Below, one piece after another: positions 9,967 through 18,669 of a stretch of 64,000 nt of DNA. Below the pieces are notes generated by a model, which was not told where the DNA came from, did not search any database, and saw only the letters and a program-made list of their open reading frames with translations. Both the position numbers and the translations under genes were made by a program. Where the stretch lies: the NCBI GenBank assembly GCA_018667855.1, contig JABIRL010000320.1, forward strand, positions 1 to 64,000, given 5' to 3'. Numbering within the stretch: the first letter of the stretch is position 1; each line of letters starts with the position of its first letter. Source of the stretch: Rhodospirillaceae bacterium (GTDB lineage Bacteria > Pseudomonadota > Alphaproteobacteria > GCA-2731375).

Positions 9967-11567
9967 CCATCGAGACCTTTGACTACATCATCGTGGGCGC
10001 CGGCACCGCCGGTTGCGTGCTCGCCAACCGCCTGTCGGCCGACCCGAACACGACCGTGCTGTTGCTGGAAGCGGGGGGCAAGGACAATTATCACTGGATC
10101 CACATTCCCGTTGGTTATCTCTATACCCTGGGCAATCCGCGCACGGACTGGTGTTTTAAAACCGAAGCGGAAGCCGGCCTGAACGGCCGTGCCATTGACT
10201 ATGCCAGGGGCAAGGTCCTTGGCGGCTGTTCCTCCATCAACGGCATGATCTATATGCGCGGCCAGGCCCGCGACTACGATCAATGGCGGCAAATGGGCAA
10301 TGTGGGCTGGGCCTGGGATGACGTGCTGCCCTATTTCCGAAAGACCGAGGATCATTACGCTGGCGGCGACGACATGCATGGCGCGGACGGCGAATGGCGG
10401 GTCGAGGAGCCGCGGGTGAGTTGGGAAATACTGGCTGCCTTCCGCGAGGCGGCGGCCCAGGTGGGCATTCCCAAATCCGACGATTTCAATCGCGGCGATA
10501 ACGAAGGTTGCGGCTATTTCCAGGTCAATCAGCGCCGCGGCGTCCGCTGGAGCGCGGCCAAGGCTTTCCTGAAACCAGCCATGCAGCGGCCTAACTTAAA
10601 GGTCATGACCCACGCCCAGGCAACCCGCATCGTTATCGCCGACGGTCGCGCCACGGGCCTGGAATTCCGCCATGACGGCGCGCCCACTGAGGCCGCCGCG
10701 CGGGGCGAGGTGATTTTGGCCGGCGGCTCGGTCAATTCACCGCAATTGCTGGAACTCTCCGGCATCGGACAGGGGGAATTGCTGCAACAACATGGCATCG
10801 AGGTTCGCCACGAATTGCCCGGCGTTGGCGAGAACCTTCAGGATCATTTGCAGGTCCGCCTGGTTTACAAGGTGTCCAATACCAGGACCCTGAACCTGCG
10901 TGCCAACAGCCTGTTGGGGCGCATGGCCATGGGCGTGGAATACGGCCTGTTCAGGACCGGGCCCCTGACCATGGCGCCCAGCCAGCTCGGCGCCTTCGCC
11001 AAGTCCGACCCCAGCCGCGAGACCGCCAATCTGCAATACCACGTCCAGCCCCTGAGTACGGACAAACTGGGCGAGGATCTGCATCCGTTCGAGGCTTTCA
11101 CAGCCTCGGTCTGTAATCTGCGCCCTGACAGCCGGGGCAGCATCCATATCGCCAGTCCCGATGCCCTGGTCCAACCGGCCATTCGGCCCAATTATCTATC
11201 CACCGAAAGCGACCGGGCGGTGGTCGCCGACGCCATTCGCCTGACCCGGAAAATCTGCGCCGCGCCCGGCCTCGCCCCCTTTCATCCGGAAGAATTCCGC
11301 CCCGGCCCCACGGTCGGAGACGACGATGGCGACCTGGTCAAGGCGGCGGGGGATCTGGCCACCACGATATTTCACCCCGTCAGCACCTGCCGCATGGGTG
11401 ATGACAACAGGGCGGTGGTGGACGACCGCCTGCGGGTGCATGGCATTGATGGCCTTCGCGTCGCCGATGCTTCGATCATGCCGACCATTACGTCCGGCAA
11501 CACAAATTCGCCGGTCGTCATGATCGCGGAAAAGGCAGCGGAAATAATTATCCAGGATGGCCGTTGA
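9963..11567 (+). CDS. GMC-family FAD oxidoreductase (choline dehydrogenase-like)
   Basis: Flavin-dependent alcohol dehydrogenase of the glucose-methanol-choline family, 534 residues. An N-terminal FAD-binding Rossmann motif IIVGAGTAGCVLANRLS is at about residues 10-26. GGCSSINGMIYMRG is the second GMC signature. Near the C-terminus HPVSTCRMG carries the catalytic His, and VADASIMPTITSGNTN supplies the paired Asn. Substrate specificity is not determinable; choline, aliphatic alcohols or sugar alcohols are all possible. It starts in an ATGA overlap with the PBP gene, probably a coincidence of compact genome structure, since no functional link is obvious. Confidence 0.9.
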   Translation: MTIETFDYIIVGAGTAGCVLANRLSADPNTTVLLLEAGGKDNYHWIHIPVGYLYTLGNPRTDWCFKTEAEAGLNGRAIDYARGKVLGGCSSINGMIYMRGQARDYDQWRQMGNVGWAWDDVLPYFRKTEDHYAGGDDMHGADGEWRVEEPRVSWEILAAFREAAAQVGIPKSDDFNRGDNEGCGYFQVNQRRGVRWSAAKAFLKPAMQRPNLKVMTHAQATRIVIADGRATGLEFRHDGAPTEAAARGEVILAGGSVNSPQLLELSGIGQGELLQQHGIEVRHELPGVGENLQDHLQVRLVYKVSNTRTLNLRANSLLGRMAMGVEYGLFRTGPLTMAPSQLGAFAKSDPSRETANLQYHVQPLSTDKLGEDLHPFEAFTASVCNLRPDSRGSIHIASPDALVQPAIRPNYLSTESDRAVVADAIRLTRKICAAPGLAPFHPEEFRPGPTVGDDDGDLVKAAGDLATTIFHPVSTCRMGDDNRAVVDDRLRVHGIDGLRVADASIMPTITSGNTNSPVVMIAEKAAEIIIQDGR

Positions 11568-11619
11568 ATGATCATGAGATGGGTTGACCTGCCCCGAACG
11601 CAGGCTAAGCTGCGCGCCC

Positions 11620-11853
11620 ATGCTTAGCCTGCCAAAAATATTGCTGTTCCTGGCCGTCGTGGTCGTCGTGGTGATCGTATCGAAAGCCTTTCGCGGCGGC
11701 GGCGCCAAAGTGGTCGAAGACGACAAGGAACGGCCAAAAAATGACGCCCTGGACCTGAGTGCCTGCGCCGTTTGCGGCAACTATGTGGCGCCCGAGGGGG
11801 GTGGTTGCGAGCGGGACGATTGCCCCATTGCCAAGGGCGGGAGTGGCGATTAG
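11620..11853 (+). CDS. Small membrane protein with C-terminal Cys motif
   Basis: Predicted 77-residue protein starting at ATG 11620 (MLSLPKILLF); an in-frame TTG at 11584 is less likely because it precedes the hydrophobic start. Residues 5-22 are a strongly hydrophobic segment rich in valine. A basic/acidic linker follows, then a C-terminal CAVCGNYVAPEGGGCERDDCP motif whose four cysteines could bind zinc or an iron-sulfur centre. Similar small ORFs next to glyQ occur in Alphaproteobacteria as far as I recall, but I know no characterised function. A perfect hairpin begins at its stop codon. Confidence 0.7.
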   Translation: MLSLPKILLFLAVVVVVVIVSKAFRGGGAKVVEDDKERPKNDALDLSACAVCGNYVAPEGGGCERDDCPIAKGGSGD

Positions 11854-11890
11854 AGCAACCCGCGTTCATTCGAACGCGGAAAGTTGCTCT
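11852..11890 (+). repeat. Long hairpin, second half of composite palindromic repeat (copy A)
   Basis: AGAGCAAC + CCGCGTTC pairs with GAACGCGG + GTTGCTCT across an ATTC loop, 16 paired bases with a 3-base AAA bulge on one side. It overlaps the stop codon of the small membrane protein gene. It could act as a transcription terminator for that gene but belongs to a dispersed element, since a partial counterpart follows copy B near 32221. Confidence 0.85.
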
Positions 11891-11900
11891 AACATTTAGA

Positions 11901-11953
11901 TTAGATCAAATTATCAGCCGAAAATCAGTTCCGATTTTAGGCTGTTTGATCTA
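11901..11953 (-). repeat. Palindromic repeat, copy A
   Basis: Ends TTAGATCAAA and TTTGATCTA enclose an inner stem (CAGCCGAAAATC against GATTTTAGGCTG) around a GTT-type loop. The reverse complement matches the element at 32159-32212 closely, with compensating differences in the inner stem, which suggests selection for structure. It sits in the 158-base spacer between the small membrane protein gene and glyQ. Confidence 0.85.
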
Positions 11954-12011
11954 GGTTGCGCCAAAATCTAAACCGCGACGACGTCGCCCATTCCACGGAA
12001 AAGTCAACGCC

Positions 12012-12917
12012 ATGACCGGCACGCCGAGCTTCAATACCAAGACCTTTCAGGGTCTGATCCTGGCCCTCCAGCATTATTGGTCGGAACAGGGCTGCGTCAT
12101 TCTGCAACCCTATGACATGGAAGTGGGCGCGGGTACTTTTCACTGGGCCACCACCTTGCGCTCCCTGGGCAGCAAAAGCTGGAATGCGGCGTATGTTCAG
12201 CCCTCGCGCCGGCCGACCGATGGCCGCTATGGCGAGAACCCGAACCGCTTGCAGCACTACTATCAGTTCCAGGTGATCATGAAACCGTCGCCCCCGGATT
12301 TGCAGGATCTGTACCTGGGCAGCTTGACGGCCATCGGTCTGGACGCCTCCAACCACGATATCCGCTTTGTCGAGGATGACTGGGAAAGCCCCGCCCTGGG
12401 CGCCTGGGGCCTGGGCTGGGAGGTCTGGTGCGACGGCATGGAGGTCAGCCAGTTCACCTATTTCCAACAAGTCGGCGGCTTTGACTGCAACCCGGTTTCG
12501 GGCGAGCTGACCTACGGTCTGGAGCGTCTGGCCATGTATGTCCAGGGCGTGGATCATTTCCAGCAGCTGGCCTGGAACGAACCGGGCAACGAGCGTTCGA
12601 AGTCCTACGCGGATGTCTATCTGGCGGCGGAACAGCAGTATTCCGCCTACAACTTCGATCACGCCAATACGGACATGCTGTTCCGCCATTTCAGCGATGC
12701 CGAGACGGAATGCGCTGCCCTGGTCGATGCCGCCTTACCCTTGCCGGCGTACGATCAATGCATCAAGGCCTCGCATCTGTTCAATCTGCTGGACGCACGG
12801 GGCGTTATTTCGGTTACGGAACGTGCCGCTTTTATCGGCCGCGTACGGGAGCTGGCGAAGGCCTGCGCCACTGCCTATCTGGCGGCCGAGGGCGAACTGG
12901 CTGAGGGGACGGCCTGA
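12012..12917 (+). CDS. glyQ: Glycyl-tRNA synthetase alpha subunit
   Basis: Catalytic subunit of the bacterial alpha2-beta2 glycyl-tRNA synthetase, charging tRNA-Gly; 301 residues, normal length. The typical N-terminus [18 protein letters not shown], the [18 protein letters not shown] segment and the [19 protein letters not shown] segment are all present. The beta subunit gene follows one base after the stop. The 5' spacer holds the palindromic repeat but I see no T-box or riboswitch. Confidence 0.98.
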   Translation: MTGTPSFNTKTFQGLILALQHYWSEQGCVILQPYDMEVGAGTFHWATTLRSLGSKSWNAAYVQPSRRPTDGRYGENPNRLQHYYQFQVIMKPSPPDLQDLYLGSLTAIGLDASNHDIRFVEDDWESPALGAWGLGWEVWCDGMEVSQFTYFQQVGGFDCNPVSGELTYGLERLAMYVQGVDHFQQLAWNEPGNERSKSYADVYLAAEQQYSAYNFDHANTDMLFRHFSDAETECAALVDAALPLPAYDQCIKASHLFNLLDARGVISVTERAAFIGRVRELAKACATAYLAAEGELAEGTA

Positions 12918-12918
12918 T

Positions 12919-14973
12919 ATGGCGGATTTGTTGCTGGAGTTGTTCGGCGAGGAAATCCCCGCCCGCATGCAGGCCCGCGCGGCCGATGATCTGAAGCGCC
13001 TGGTCTGCGACGGCCTGAAGGCCGCTGAATTGCCGTTCGAGACGGCCGCCGCCCATGTCACGCCCCGGCGTCTGATCCTGCATATCACCGGCCTGCCGGA
13101 GGCGCAGCCGGACGTGCGGGAGGAGAAACGCGGCCCGAAGGTTGATGCGCCAGAAACAGCCATCGAAGGCTTTCTGCGCGGCAACGGGCTGAGCCGCGAT
13201 CAATGCGAAGAGCGGGAGCTGCCCAAGGGCACATTCCTGTTTGCCGTCATCGAACGCCAGGGCCGGCCCACGGCGGAGGTGCTGTCGGAGATTTTGCCAA
13301 AGACATTTGCCGATCTGCCCTGGCCGAAATCCATGCGCTGGGGCCGGGGCACGACCCGGTGGGTACGTCCCCTGCAATCCATCCTGGCGCTGTTCGATGG
13401 CGCCGCGGTGCCCCTGACTTTCGCCGATGTTGAAAGCGGCGCCCAGACCCGGGGGCACCGGTTCCATGCGCCGGAGACCTTCACAGTCAGCGATTTCGCC
13501 GATTATCAGGGCAAGCTGGCGTCCGCCAATGTTGTCATTGATGCTGGTGAGAGGCGCCGGACCATTGCCGAGGGCGCCCGCCGCCTGGCCGGGGATGCCG
13601 GTCTGACCCTGGTGGAGGATGACGGCCTGGTGGCGGAAATCGCCGGTCTGGTGGAATGGCCCGTGCCTATGCTGGGTGGTTTCCATGCGAGGTTCCTGGA
13701 TGTCCCGGCGGAGGTTCTGGTCACCACCATGAAGGTGAACCAGAAATACCTCTCGCTCCGTGACGGCGACGGCAAGCTGGCGCCCAATTTCATCACCGTG
13801 GCCAATCTGGAGGCAGGGGACGGCGGCAAACAGATTATCGCCGGCAATGAATATGTCCTGACCGCGCGCCTGGCGGACGCCGAATTCTTCTGGACCCAGG
13901 ACAAGAAGAAGACCCTTGAAAGTCGCCTGCCCGCATTGGACGACATGGTTTTCCACGCCAAGCTGGGCAGTCTGGGCGACAAGGTCAGGCGTATTGAAAC
14001 CCTGTCCGCCGCCCTGGCCGAATTCATTCCCGGCGCCGATGGCGAGGCGGCCCGCCGCGCCGCGCATCTGTGCAAAGCGGACCTGGTTAGCGACATGGTC
14101 TATGAATTTCCCGAGGTCCAGGGCGTCATGGGCCAGTATTACGCCTTGAACGAAGGCGAAGCGGAAGATGTGGCCCAGGCTATCGCGCAACATTATTCCC
14201 CCGCCGGGCCATCCGATGACTGCCCCACGGCGCCCACCGCATTGTGTGTCGCCCTGGCTGACAAGCTGGATATTTTGGTGGGGTTCTGGGCCATCGACGA
14301 AAAACCTACCGGTTCCCGCGACCCCTTTGCGTTGCGCCGGGCGGCGTTGGGAATAATACGCATGGTGCTGGAGAACGAACTGCGTCTGCCCCTGCAAAAG
14401 GCATTTCGCCTGGCGTTGGCGTCATATGATTTTTCTGACGATCAGGATGACAGCCTGCTGGATTTCTTCGCCGACCGGCTGAAAGTGCATTTGCGGGAAC
14501 AGGGCGCGCGCCACGATCTGGTACAGGCCGTTTTCGCATTGGGTGGCGAGGATGACCTGGTGCGTCTGATCGCCCGGGTGCGGGCCCTCGACAGTTTTCT
14601 CGGCAGCGAGGATGGCGCCAATCTGTTGACCGCCTATCGCCGCGCCGCCAATATTCTACGCATCGAGGAAAAAAAGGACGGTGTTTCTCACGATGGCGCC
14701 GTTGACGCCGCCCTGTTGCAACAGGACGAGGAAACGGCCCTGGCTAGCGCGCTCGGGTCGGCGGTAGGGAAAATCGACGGAGCGTTGGCGGGTGAGGATT
14801 TCGCCCAGGCCATGGCCGCCATGGCCGGATTACGCCAGCCGGTAGATGACTTCTTTGACGGGGTAACGGTGAATGCCGATGACGGTGCCCTTAGGGGCAA
14901 TCGCCTTCGCCTGCTCTCACAAATCCGGACGACCTTGCACAAGGTTGCCGATTTCAGCGAAATCGAAGGCTGA
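12919..14973 (+). CDS. glyS: Glycyl-tRNA synthetase beta subunit
   Basis: Beta subunit required for tRNA recognition by the tetrameric glycyl-tRNA synthetase; 684 residues, standard size. The start is ATG 12919, one base after the glyQ stop (TGATATG), giving MADLLLELFGEEIPARM, the typical GlyS N-terminus. A longer open frame upstream overlaps glyQ and is not real. The MRWGRGTTRWVRPL and DPFALRRAALGIIR segments are characteristic of the family. The gene forms an operon with glyQ and probably ppdK, which begins 15 bases downstream. Confidence 0.97.
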   Translation: MADLLLELFGEEIPARMQARAADDLKRLVCDGLKAAELPFETAAAHVTPRRLILHITGLPEAQPDVREEKRGPKVDAPETAIEGFLRGNGLSRDQCEERELPKGTFLFAVIERQGRPTAEVLSEILPKTFADLPWPKSMRWGRGTTRWVRPLQSILALFDGAAVPLTFADVESGAQTRGHRFHAPETFTVSDFADYQGKLASANVVIDAGERRRTIAEGARRLAGDAGLTLVEDDGLVAEIAGLVEWPVPMLGGFHARFLDVPAEVLVTTMKVNQKYLSLRDGDGKLAPNFITVANLEAGDGGKQIIAGNEYVLTARLADAEFFWTQDKKKTLESRLPALDDMVFHAKLGSLGDKVRRIETLSAALAEFIPGADGEAARRAAHLCKADLVSDMVYEFPEVQGVMGQYYALNEGEAEDVAQAIAQHYSPAGPSDDCPTAPTALCVALADKLDILVGFWAIDEKPTGSRDPFALRRAALGIIRMVLENELRLPLQKAFRLALASYDFSDDQDDSLLDFFADRLKVHLREQGARHDLVQAVFALGGEDDLVRLIARVRALDSFLGSEDGANLLTAYRRAANILRIEEKKDGVSHDGAVDAALLQQDEETALASALGSAVGKIDGALAGEDFAQAMAAMAGLRQPVDDFFDGVTVNADDGALRGNRLRLLSQIRTTLHKVADFSEIEG

Positions 14974-14988
14974 CCCGAAAGGTATGCC

Positions 14989-17646
14989 ATGACGAAATGG
15001 GTTTACAGTTTTGGCGGCGGCAGGGCCGACGGCGGCGCGGATGACAAGAATCTGCTGGGCGGCAAGGGCGCCAATCTGGCCGAGATGTCCGGCCTTGGGC
15101 TGCCGGTTCCCCCGGGCTTTACCCTGTCGACCGAAGTCTGCACTGCCTATTACGACCAGGGCGAAACCTACCCCGACGGTCTGCGCGATCAGCTCGCGGC
15201 CGCCTTGGCGGCGGTGGAGCAAACCGTCGGCGCCACCTTCGGCGATCATGACAATCCGCTGTTGGTTTCCGTCCGCTCCGGGGCCCGGGCTTCCATGCCG
15301 GGCATGATGGACACGGTGCTGAACCTGGGCCTGAACGATCAAACGGCGGCCGGTCTGGCGACCCAAAGCGGCAATGAACGCTTCGCTTGGGACAGCTACC
15401 GCCGCTTTATCCAGATGTATTCCGACGTGGTCCTGGGCATCGATCATTTCCATTTCGAGGAATTGCTGGAGATCCACAAAGAGAACAAGGGCCTGCAACT
15501 GGATACCGATCTGTCGGCCGAGGATTTGCGTGATTTGGTGGGTCAGTTCAAGGCGAAGGTCGAGGAGGAAGGCGGAGGCAGCTTTCCCCAGGACGTCAAC
15601 GAGCAGCTTTGGGGCGCCGTTGGCGCTGTCTTCGGCTCCTGGCAGAATGCCCGTGCGGTGACCTATCGCCGCCTGCACGACATTCCGGCCAGTTGGGGGA
15701 CGGCGGTGAATATCCAGGCCATGGTATTTGGCAACATGGGCGATGACTCCGCCACCGGCGTCGCCTTCACCCGCGACCCTTCCACGGGCGAGCGGCGTTT
15801 TTTCGGCGAGTATCTCATTAACGCCCAGGGCGAGGATGTGGTGGCGGGCATTCGTACACCGCAGCATCTGACCCTGGCCGCGCGCCAGGCCGCCAACGAC
15901 GACAAACCGTCGTTGGAAGAGGTCATGCCGCAGGTGTTTAGCGAGTTGGAGGCGATCTATCAGCGCCTTGAAGCCCATTATCGGGATATGCAGGACATCG
16001 AATTCACGGTGCAAAACAACATTCTGTATATGCTGCAGACCCGGTCCGGCAAGCGCACCGCCGAGGCCGCTATCAGGATCGCGGTGGAAATGGCCAACGA
16101 GGGTTTGCTGGATCGGCGGGAAGCGATCCAGCGGGTAGATCCGAATTCCCTGGATCAATTGCTTCACCCCACGCTTGATCCCGACGCCGCGCGGCAGATC
16201 ATTACTCGCGGTCTGCCCGCATCGCCGGGCGCGACCACGGGCAAGGTGGTTTTTTCGGCAGACCAGGCCGAGGCGCAGGCGGAGCAGGGCGAGGATATCC
16301 TGTTGGTGCGGATCGAGACCTCGCCCGAGGATATCCACGGCATGCACGCCGCCCGTGGCATTCTTACGGCGCGCGGCGGCATGACCAGCCATGCGGCGGT
16401 GGTGGCACGCGGCATGGGCCGGCCGTGCGTTTCCGGTGCCGGGCAACTGCGTATTGATTATCAGAGCCAGACCATGCGGATTGGCGATATTACCGTTGCG
16501 GCCGGCGACATTCTGACCATCGACGGCGGCACCGGCGAAGTAATGCTGGGCGGCGTGGCCACCATACAACCCAAGCTTTCCGGCGATTTCGGTACCTTGA
16601 TGGGGTGGGCTGACGAAATCCGTCAACTCGGCATTCGGACGAACGCGGAAACGCCGGCCGAGGCGGAGGTCGCGCTGAAATTCGGCGCCGAAGGAATTGG
16701 TCTGTGCCGGACCGAGCATATGTTCTTTGATGCCGACCGTATTCTGGCGGTGCGGGAAATGATCCTGGCCCGGGATTTGGCGGGTCGAGAGGCCGCATTG
16801 GCAAAAATTCTGCCCATGCAGCGCCAGGATTTCGTTGATCTGTTCACCATCATGGCCGACCTGCCCGTGACCATCAGGCTGTTGGACCCGCCGTTACATG
16901 AATTCCTGCCAAATTCCGATGACGAACTGGCCCAGCTGTCGGCGGTGACGGGCGCCACGGCGGATGATCTGCGCCATCGGGCCAATGAACTGCACGAATA
17001 CAATCCCATGCTGGGCCATCGCGGCTGCCGCCTGGGCATTTCCCATCCGGAAATCTATGAGATGCAGGCCCGTGCGATTTTCGAGGCGGCTGCGATCGTT
17101 GGCGCCGAACAGGGCCGGAGCGTAGTGCCTGAGGTGATGATCCCGCTGATCGCGGGCAAGGAGGAGTTCACCTTTTTGCAGGCACGAATAGCGGTCGTGG
17201 CCGAGCAGGTGGCGGGCGAAAAGGGTGTTGAACTGGATTACTTGATCGGCACCATGATCGAATTGCCCCGCGCGGCCCTGCGCGCCGGAGAGATCGCGGA
17301 GGCGGCGGAATTCTTTTCTTTTGGCACCAATGATCTGACCCAAACCGTATTCGGTATCAGCCGCGACGATTCCGCCGGATTCCTCGAAGACTATAACCAC
17401 AAGGGCATTTTGGATGCCGATCCCTTCGCGACCTTGGATATAGATGGCGTCGGTGAATTGGTGCGCCTGGCGGCGGAACGGGGGCGGCGGACCCGGGAAG
17501 ATCTAAAACTGGGCATCTGCGGCGAACACGGCGGCGACCCCGCTTCCATTCGCTTTTGCCATTCGATCGGCCTGGATTACGTCTCGTGTTCGCCATTCCG
17601 GGTGCCAATCGCCCGTCTTGCGGCAGCGCAGGCTGCGGTAGGTTAA
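14989..17646 (+). CDS. ppdK: Pyruvate, phosphate dikinase
   Basis: Interconverts pyruvate, ATP and phosphate with PEP, AMP and pyrophosphate, linking glycolysis and gluconeogenesis; 885 residues, normal for the bacterial enzyme. The N-terminal ATP-grasp domain begins FGGGRADGGADDKNLLGGKG. The central phosphohistidine domain has GGMTSHAAVVARGMG with the catalytic His near residue 468. The C-terminal TIM barrel has LGICGEHGGDP with the catalytic Cys near 843. The start is ATG 14989. Position after glyS is common in Alphaproteobacteria. The gene ends 46 bases before a convergent response-regulator gene. Confidence 0.98.
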   Translation: MTKWVYSFGGGRADGGADDKNLLGGKGANLAEMSGLGLPVPPGFTLSTEVCTAYYDQGETYPDGLRDQLAAALAAVEQTVGATFGDHDNPLLVSVRSGARASMPGMMDTVLNLGLNDQTAAGLATQSGNERFAWDSYRRFIQMYSDVVLGIDHFHFEELLEIHKENKGLQLDTDLSAEDLRDLVGQFKAKVEEEGGGSFPQDVNEQLWGAVGAVFGSWQNARAVTYRRLHDIPASWGTAVNIQAMVFGNMGDDSATGVAFTRDPSTGERRFFGEYLINAQGEDVVAGIRTPQHLTLAARQAANDDKPSLEEVMPQVFSELEAIYQRLEAHYRDMQDIEFTVQNNILYMLQTRSGKRTAEAAIRIAVEMANEGLLDRREAIQRVDPNSLDQLLHPTLDPDAARQIITRGLPASPGATTGKVVFSADQAEAQAEQGEDILLVRIETSPEDIHGMHAARGILTARGGMTSHAAVVARGMGRPCVSGAGQLRIDYQSQTMRIGDITVAAGDILTIDGGTGEVMLGGVATIQPKLSGDFGTLMGWADEIRQLGIRTNAETPAEAEVALKFGAEGIGLCRTEHMFFDADRILAVREMILARDLAGREAALAKILPMQRQDFVDLFTIMADLPVTIRLLDPPLHEFLPNSDDELAQLSAVTGATADDLRHRANELHEYNPMLGHRGCRLGISHPEIYEMQARAIFEAAAIVGAEQGRSVVPEVMIPLIAGKEEFTFLQARIAVVAEQVAGEKGVELDYLIGTMIELPRAALRAGEIAEAAEFFSFGTNDLTQTVFGISRDDSAGFLEDYNHKGILDADPFATLDIDGVGELVRLAAERGRRTREDLKLGICGEHGGDPASIRFCHSIGLDYVSCSPFRVPIARLAAAQAAVG

Positions 17647-17671
17647 CCTCGGAAGCTCAATTATTCCTGCC

Positions 17672-17703
17672 CGGATTTAGTCTTGTTCGGATTTAGTCTT
17701 GTT
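17672..17703 (+). repeat. Perfect 16-bp tandem duplication over a stop codon
   Basis: CGGATTTAGTCTTGTT occurs twice back to back (17672-17687, 17688-17703). On the minus strand the unit encodes the last residues E-Q-D and the stop of the response regulator, so an untranslated copy of the gene end follows the real one. Confidence 0.95.
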
Positions 17704-18406
17704 CAATGGTGCCGGTAAATTCGTAGCCGATACCACGGACTGATTTGATCAGATTTCCCTTGGAACCGTCGCCGTCCAGTTTACGCCGCAGACGGCCCAC
17801 CAGAACATCAATATTGCGGCTGCTGTCCTGCATATCGTAACCCAGTGCGTCGCGATGCAAGGTATCCCGCGATACAGTCGTGCCGGCATTGTCAATCAAG
17901 GTTTGCAGCAATCGAGATTCGCCGGCCGTCAGCACCGAATCTTCGCCCTCGGGATCGGTCAGGCGCTGAAAGGCGCTTTCAAAGCGCCAGCCCTGAAATT
18001 TTACAATGCCGCCCCCCGTTTTCGGTTTGCTCTCCCGGGCCTGCTTGGTGCGGCGCAAAACGCTGCGAATTCGGGCCAGCAACTCGCGCGATTTGAACGG
18101 CTTGGCAACATAATCATCGGCCCCGACTTCCAGCCCGACGACCATATCAACCGTGGTGCCCTTGCCGGTCAGCATAACGATGCCGGCATCGGTCTTATCA
18201 CGCAGGACCTTGGCCAGATGCAGGCCATCCTCGTCCGGCAACTGCAGATCCAGGATGACTAAATCCACTTCTTCCTCGGCAATCACGGCACGCATGTCGG
18301 CGCCGTCGGCGGCATCGAGAACTTCGAAGCCTTCCGGCTCCAAGTGCTCCCGCAGAACCAAGCGCATATCGGGATCGTCATCTACGACTAGTATTCGTCC
18401 CAGCAT
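17693..18406 (-). CDS. OmpR/PhoB-family response regulator
   Basis: DNA-binding two-component response regulator of 237 residues. The receiver domain has acidic DDDPD at residues 9-13, phospho-acceptor D53 (LVILDLQLPDEDG), T80 and K102. A linker follows, and the C-terminal winged helix has the recognition segment NIDVLVGRLRRKLDGDGSK and ends in SVRGIGYEFTG. No sensor kinase is adjacent, so it is an orphan regulator here. It lies 263 bases downstream of ftsY in the same direction, a gap long enough for its own promoter, and the gap contains ATGACAAAT-type repeats that could be an autoregulatory operator. Specific regulon unknown. Confidence 0.92.
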   Translation of the reverse strand: MLGRILVVDDDPDMRLVLREHLEPEGFEVLDAADGADMRAVIAEEEVDLVILDLQLPDEDGLHLAKVLRDKTDAGIVMLTGKGTTVDMVVGLEVGADDYVAKPFKSRELLARIRSVLRRTKQARESKPKTGGGIVKFQGWRFESAFQRLTDPEGEDSVLTAGESRLLQTLIDNAGTTVSRDTLHRDALGYDMQDSSRNIDVLVGRLRRKLDGDGSKGNLIKSVRGIGYEFTGTIEQD

Positions 18407-18466
18407 CTTTCGTCGCGTCCAAACCTCTCGTCCGTGGTCTGCCTGACCACCAATTCAGCGGCGTAC

Positions 18467-18592
18467 ATTTGTCATGAATAATACGCGCCATGGATCCTGA
18501 CATCATGTTAGCGCACTTTTTGTTACGTTACAAATCAACCCTGAATAACATGAATATGACAAATTTGGGCTCCAAAGTCGCCAAATTGTCAT
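18467..18592 (-). promoter_or_regulatory. Upstream region of response regulator with ATGACAAAT-like repeats
   Basis: Three related motifs occur: ATTTGTCAT at 18467-18475, ATGACAAATTTGG at 18556-18568 and CCAAATTGTCAT at 18581-18592. The last two form an inverted repeat with one extra base. The arrangement resembles a dimeric operator; direct binding by the regulator itself is an inference. Confidence 0.4.
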
Positions 18593-18669
18593 GTATGGCC
18601 GGTAAGGTAATTTATTTGTTACCAACTATCAGGCTCTGACCCTTGGAACGGTCCCTCGGGCAGGTGGCG

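Noticed and set aside
11854-12011. Possible glycine riboswitch or T-box before glyQ
   Set aside because: The spacer is mostly filled by the two palindromes; no tandem aptamer or T-box motif was seen.
12538-12918. Long extension of the glyS frame into glyQ
   Set aside because: The typical GlyS N-terminus starts at ATG 12919; the upstream part overlaps glyQ in another frame.
14917-16719. Minus-strand frame of 600 codons opposite ppdK
   Set aside because: Antisense shadow; ppdK has all catalytic motifs on the plus strand.
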